Source: Ehrlichia sp028752135 (lineage in GTDB: Bacteria > Pseudomonadota > Alphaproteobacteria > Rickettsiales > Anaplasmataceae). From it: DNA of 64,000 bases. The notes below the pieces were generated by a model. It made no database searches and had not been told where the DNA came from. It saw only the letters and a list, made by a program, of their open reading frames with translations. The position numbers were made by a program, and so were the translations under genes. Positions 62,051 through 64,000 of the stretch are shown one piece after another (positions within the stretch are counted from its first letter, which is position 1; every line of letters starts with the position of its first letter). The stretch lies in the NCBI GenBank assembly GCA_028752135.1, contig CP082782.1:930001-994000 (forward strand), given 5' to 3'.

Positions 62051-62659
62051 GACATATAATCCAAAGTCATTACATAGCCTAATGTTTGTAAACAACCACA
62101 AGGTCGCTATACATACTATAACAATTGTACTTTAATAATTTTGTTAATTCAAGCAAATGAAAGATTAATTAATACCTATCTAATAAAATATATTAATTCA
62201 AATAATGATAATGCAGGAATAATGCTTGCATATAACCCAAATTTTACAACCTTATTTACATTAAAATTCATGTATTACAATAGCTGTTTATAATTTTACT
62301 ATTTTGTTAATTTTGCAAACAAAAGAACCACTGACTCTTTTCATAAATATACAGAGAAATTATTTTTACTATAAATTCTAATTACACAAATTATTAATAC
62401 TTATCTTATGCTTTAGCTCTTGTAATCAATAACAGTACAAAGTATTCAATTTGCTAAACTACAAATACATTCAATTAAGAATAGATTGAGTATATAATTT
62501 TTAATGTATGTAATTAAATTCTCTTTTTATATTACTAATATTCTACGATATTCTACTTTTTTTACAATTATTTATATACAGTTACTTTAATTATCACATT
62601 TCGTATATTGCAATATACAATTATCATATTATATAATTAAAAATAAAGTTAGGTAAACA
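62051..62659. other. Gap between carA and ispH
   Basis: 609 AT-rich bases. On the + strand 62078-62293 stays open for about 71 codons without an ATG start (QANERLINTYLIKYINS, then NAGIMLAYNPNFTTLF). It is not recognised and may be a relic or chance. The ispH promoter should be near the right end. Confidence 0.35.
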
Positions 62660-63616
62660 ATGAATAAAAATCCTCAAGAACATATAGAAGTTATATTAGC
62701 TAAACCAAGAGGATTTTGTGCTGGAGTTTCAAGAGCAATAGAAATAGTAGAGCTAGCCGTCAAGTACTACAGTGATAAAAAAAAAATTTACGTACTACAC
62801 GAAATTGTACATAACAAACACATAATAGATTATCTAAAAAAAATAGGAGTAATATTTATAGATACAATAGACCAAGCTGAAGATGGGTCAATATTAATAT
62901 ATAGTGCACATGGCGTTTCTAAACAAGTAGAATACTCTACAAAATTACGTAATTTAGAAGTTATTGATGCAACATGCCCATTAGTGAATAAAGTACATAA
63001 AGAAGTTCAAGTATATAATAAAGAAGGATATCAAGTAATTTTGATAGGTCATAAAGGACATCGCGAAGTAGAAGGTACCATAGGACAAATAAATACTCCC
63101 ATAATACTAGTACAAAACTTAAGTGACATTGACAATATAGAAGTAACTAATCCAGATAAACTTGCATACGTTACCCAAACCACTTTAAGTGTAGATGATA
63201 CAAAAGAAATTATTAATAAATTAAAGCAGGTATTTCCAAATATCAAAGGGCCAGATTTAAAAGACATATGTTATGCCACTCAAAATAGGCAAACTGCAGT
63301 AAAATATTTATCAGAATTAGTAGACATTATCTTTGTTTTAGGAAGTAAGAATAGTTCTAATTCAACCCGTCTAAAAGAATTAGCTGAATTAAAAGTTCCC
63401 TCTTTTTTAATAGATTCTTATAAAGAAATTGATTTAAATAATCTAAAAAAAGTAAAAAAAATTGGTATCACAGCAGGAGCCTCAGCCCCAGAAATATTAA
63501 TACAAGAGATAATAAACTGTCTTAAACAACATATGAATATTAAACTATCAGACTTAGAAATTACACAAGAAAACATTGCATTCAATATACCTAGACAACT
63601 TAGAGAATATAAATAA
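62660..63616 (+). CDS. ispH: 4-hydroxy-3-methylbut-2-enyl diphosphate reductase
   Basis: IspH (LytB) performs the last MEP-pathway step, turning HMBPP into IPP and DMAPP with a [4Fe-4S] cluster. The 318-residue protein has the three cluster cysteines in KPRGFCAGVSRAIEI, DATCPLVNKVH and DICYATQNRQTAV, plus YVLHEIVHNKHI, SAHGVSK, VILIGHKGHREVEGT and ITAGASAPE. AGGTAAAC precedes the ATG. With ispG and dxr this is the third MEP gene in the window. Confidence 0.96.
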   Translation: MNKNPQEHIEVILAKPRGFCAGVSRAIEIVELAVKYYSDKKKIYVLHEIVHNKHIIDYLKKIGVIFIDTIDQAEDGSILIYSAHGVSKQVEYSTKLRNLEVIDATCPLVNKVHKEVQVYNKEGYQVILIGHKGHREVEGTIGQINTPIILVQNLSDIDNIEVTNPDKLAYVTQTTLSVDDTKEIINKLKQVFPNIKGPDLKDICYATQNRQTAVKYLSELVDIIFVLGSKNSSNSTRLKELAELKVPSFLIDSYKEIDLNNLKKVKKIGITAGASAPEILIQEIINCLKQHMNIKLSDLEITQENIAFNIPRQLREYK

Positions 63617-63776
63617 AAAAACAACACATCTTCTATTTTATAGAGTAAATGTTCTATAGAAAAAAGTTTCATAAGGTAAAAATATCTTAGTACTGGATAA
63701 TACAGTACATTTTTACTAACTCATAGTAAAATTAAGCAAAAAAACCTTATTGACTAATACTAAAAATTAATTAAGA

Positions 63777-63794
63777 TCATGCTAAAAAGCATGA
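63777..63794. repeat. Hairpin upstream of dut
   Basis: TCATGCT and AGCATGA make a perfect 7-bp stem with an AAAA loop, between ispH and dut. There is no T run. It may be an ispH terminator or part of the dut leader. Confidence 0.4.
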
Positions 63795-63802
63795 GGTAAG
63801 CT

Positions 63803-64000
63803 ATTAGTAAAAATGTTCTCATCAAGATCATTAAGTTAAATAACAATGATCTTCCACTTCCATCTTATTCAACAGAAAACAGCTCTGGTATGGATTTATA
63901 TTCAGCAATTGCACCACACGTTGTATTAGAACCAGGATCAAGAGCATGCATAAATACTGGTATTGCAATTTCTATTCCTCATGGATATGAAGCTCAAGTT
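63803..64000 (+). CDS. dut: Deoxyuridine 5'-triphosphate nucleotidohydrolase, 5' part
   Basis: dUTPase removes dUTP and makes dUMP. The visible part reads IKIIKLNNNDLPLPSYSTEN, then the family motif SSGMDLYSAI and CINTGIAISIPHGYEAQV, and runs off the window before the catalytic Tyr motif. The frame is open from 63800 but holds no ATG, GTG or TTG in the right place; ATG 63813 is in another frame. Either an ATT/ATC start is used or one base is missing after that ATG (an extra G gives MVLIKIIK). Confidence 0.82.
   Translation, partial: MSKNVLIKIIKLNNNDLPLPSYSTENSSGMDLYSAIAPHVVLEPGSRACINTGIAISIPHGYEAQV

Overview
The window looks like chromosome from an Ehrlichia species (Rickettsiales, Anaplasmataceae). 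The DNA is very AT-rich, the intergenic gaps are long and gene-poor, nuo genes are scattered in small groups, and non-mevalonate isoprenoid genes (ispG, dxr, ispH) are present. It also carries several proteins of a style I associate with tick-borne Anaplasmataceae: a tandem-repeat surface protein, porin-like outer membrane proteins and lineage-specific hypotheticals. I see no insertion sequence, prophage, CRISPR array or rRNA gene. The species is inferred from gene content and style, not from a search.

Layout. 1-14587 is read leftwards: the 5' part of ispG, a lipoprotein with 25-residue repeats, dxr, nuoN-M-L-K-J, two paralogous hypothetical genes, nuoF, tRNA-Ile(GAU), rpmA and rplU. 14773-17057 is eno-obgE, rightwards. 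17853-21299 is rsmH, fthC, rsmE and bcp, leftwards. ileS (right) and argS (left) converge. recO lies between two decayed gene relics, one of carA and one probably of the CorC/HlyC family. An acidic His/Asp-rich protein, tRNA-Pro(UGG), rlmE, comM, a small membrane protein, a YihY/BrkB-like gene, thiL and dnaQ follow. 36930-43284 holds three tandem porin-like outer membrane proteins. Next come petABC (cytochrome bc1), a lineage-specific membrane protein, a ZnuB-like permease with a Mth938-type gene, rpsB-tsf, infA-maf, bamB-lpdA-membrane fusion protein, gpmI, der, carA, ispH and the start of dut.

Function. The core genes cover aerobic respiration (complex I and III subunits, dihydrolipoamide dehydrogenase), translation (ribosomal proteins, EF-Ts, IF-1, two tRNA ligases, rRNA methyltransferases, ribosome GTPases), lower glycolysis (eno, gpmI), isoprenoid, thiamine, folate and pyrimidine metabolism, and DNA repair. 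The accessory genes (porins, repeat lipoprotein, acidic protein, paralogous pair) are the likely host-interaction part.

Main caution. Six genes (ispG, dxr, rsmH, ileS, petA and the middle porin) are each broken by a one-base length error in a homopolymer of 5-8 bases, and each is restored by changing that run by one base. dut may be a seventh. Most are normally essential and both gains and losses occur, so homopolymer miscalls in this sequence are the simplest explanation. Poly(A) slippage or phase variation remains possible for the two A8 tracts (ileS, porin). The best new observations are the two relics beside recO, the repeat lipoprotein, the three-gene porin cluster and the paralogous hypothetical pair.
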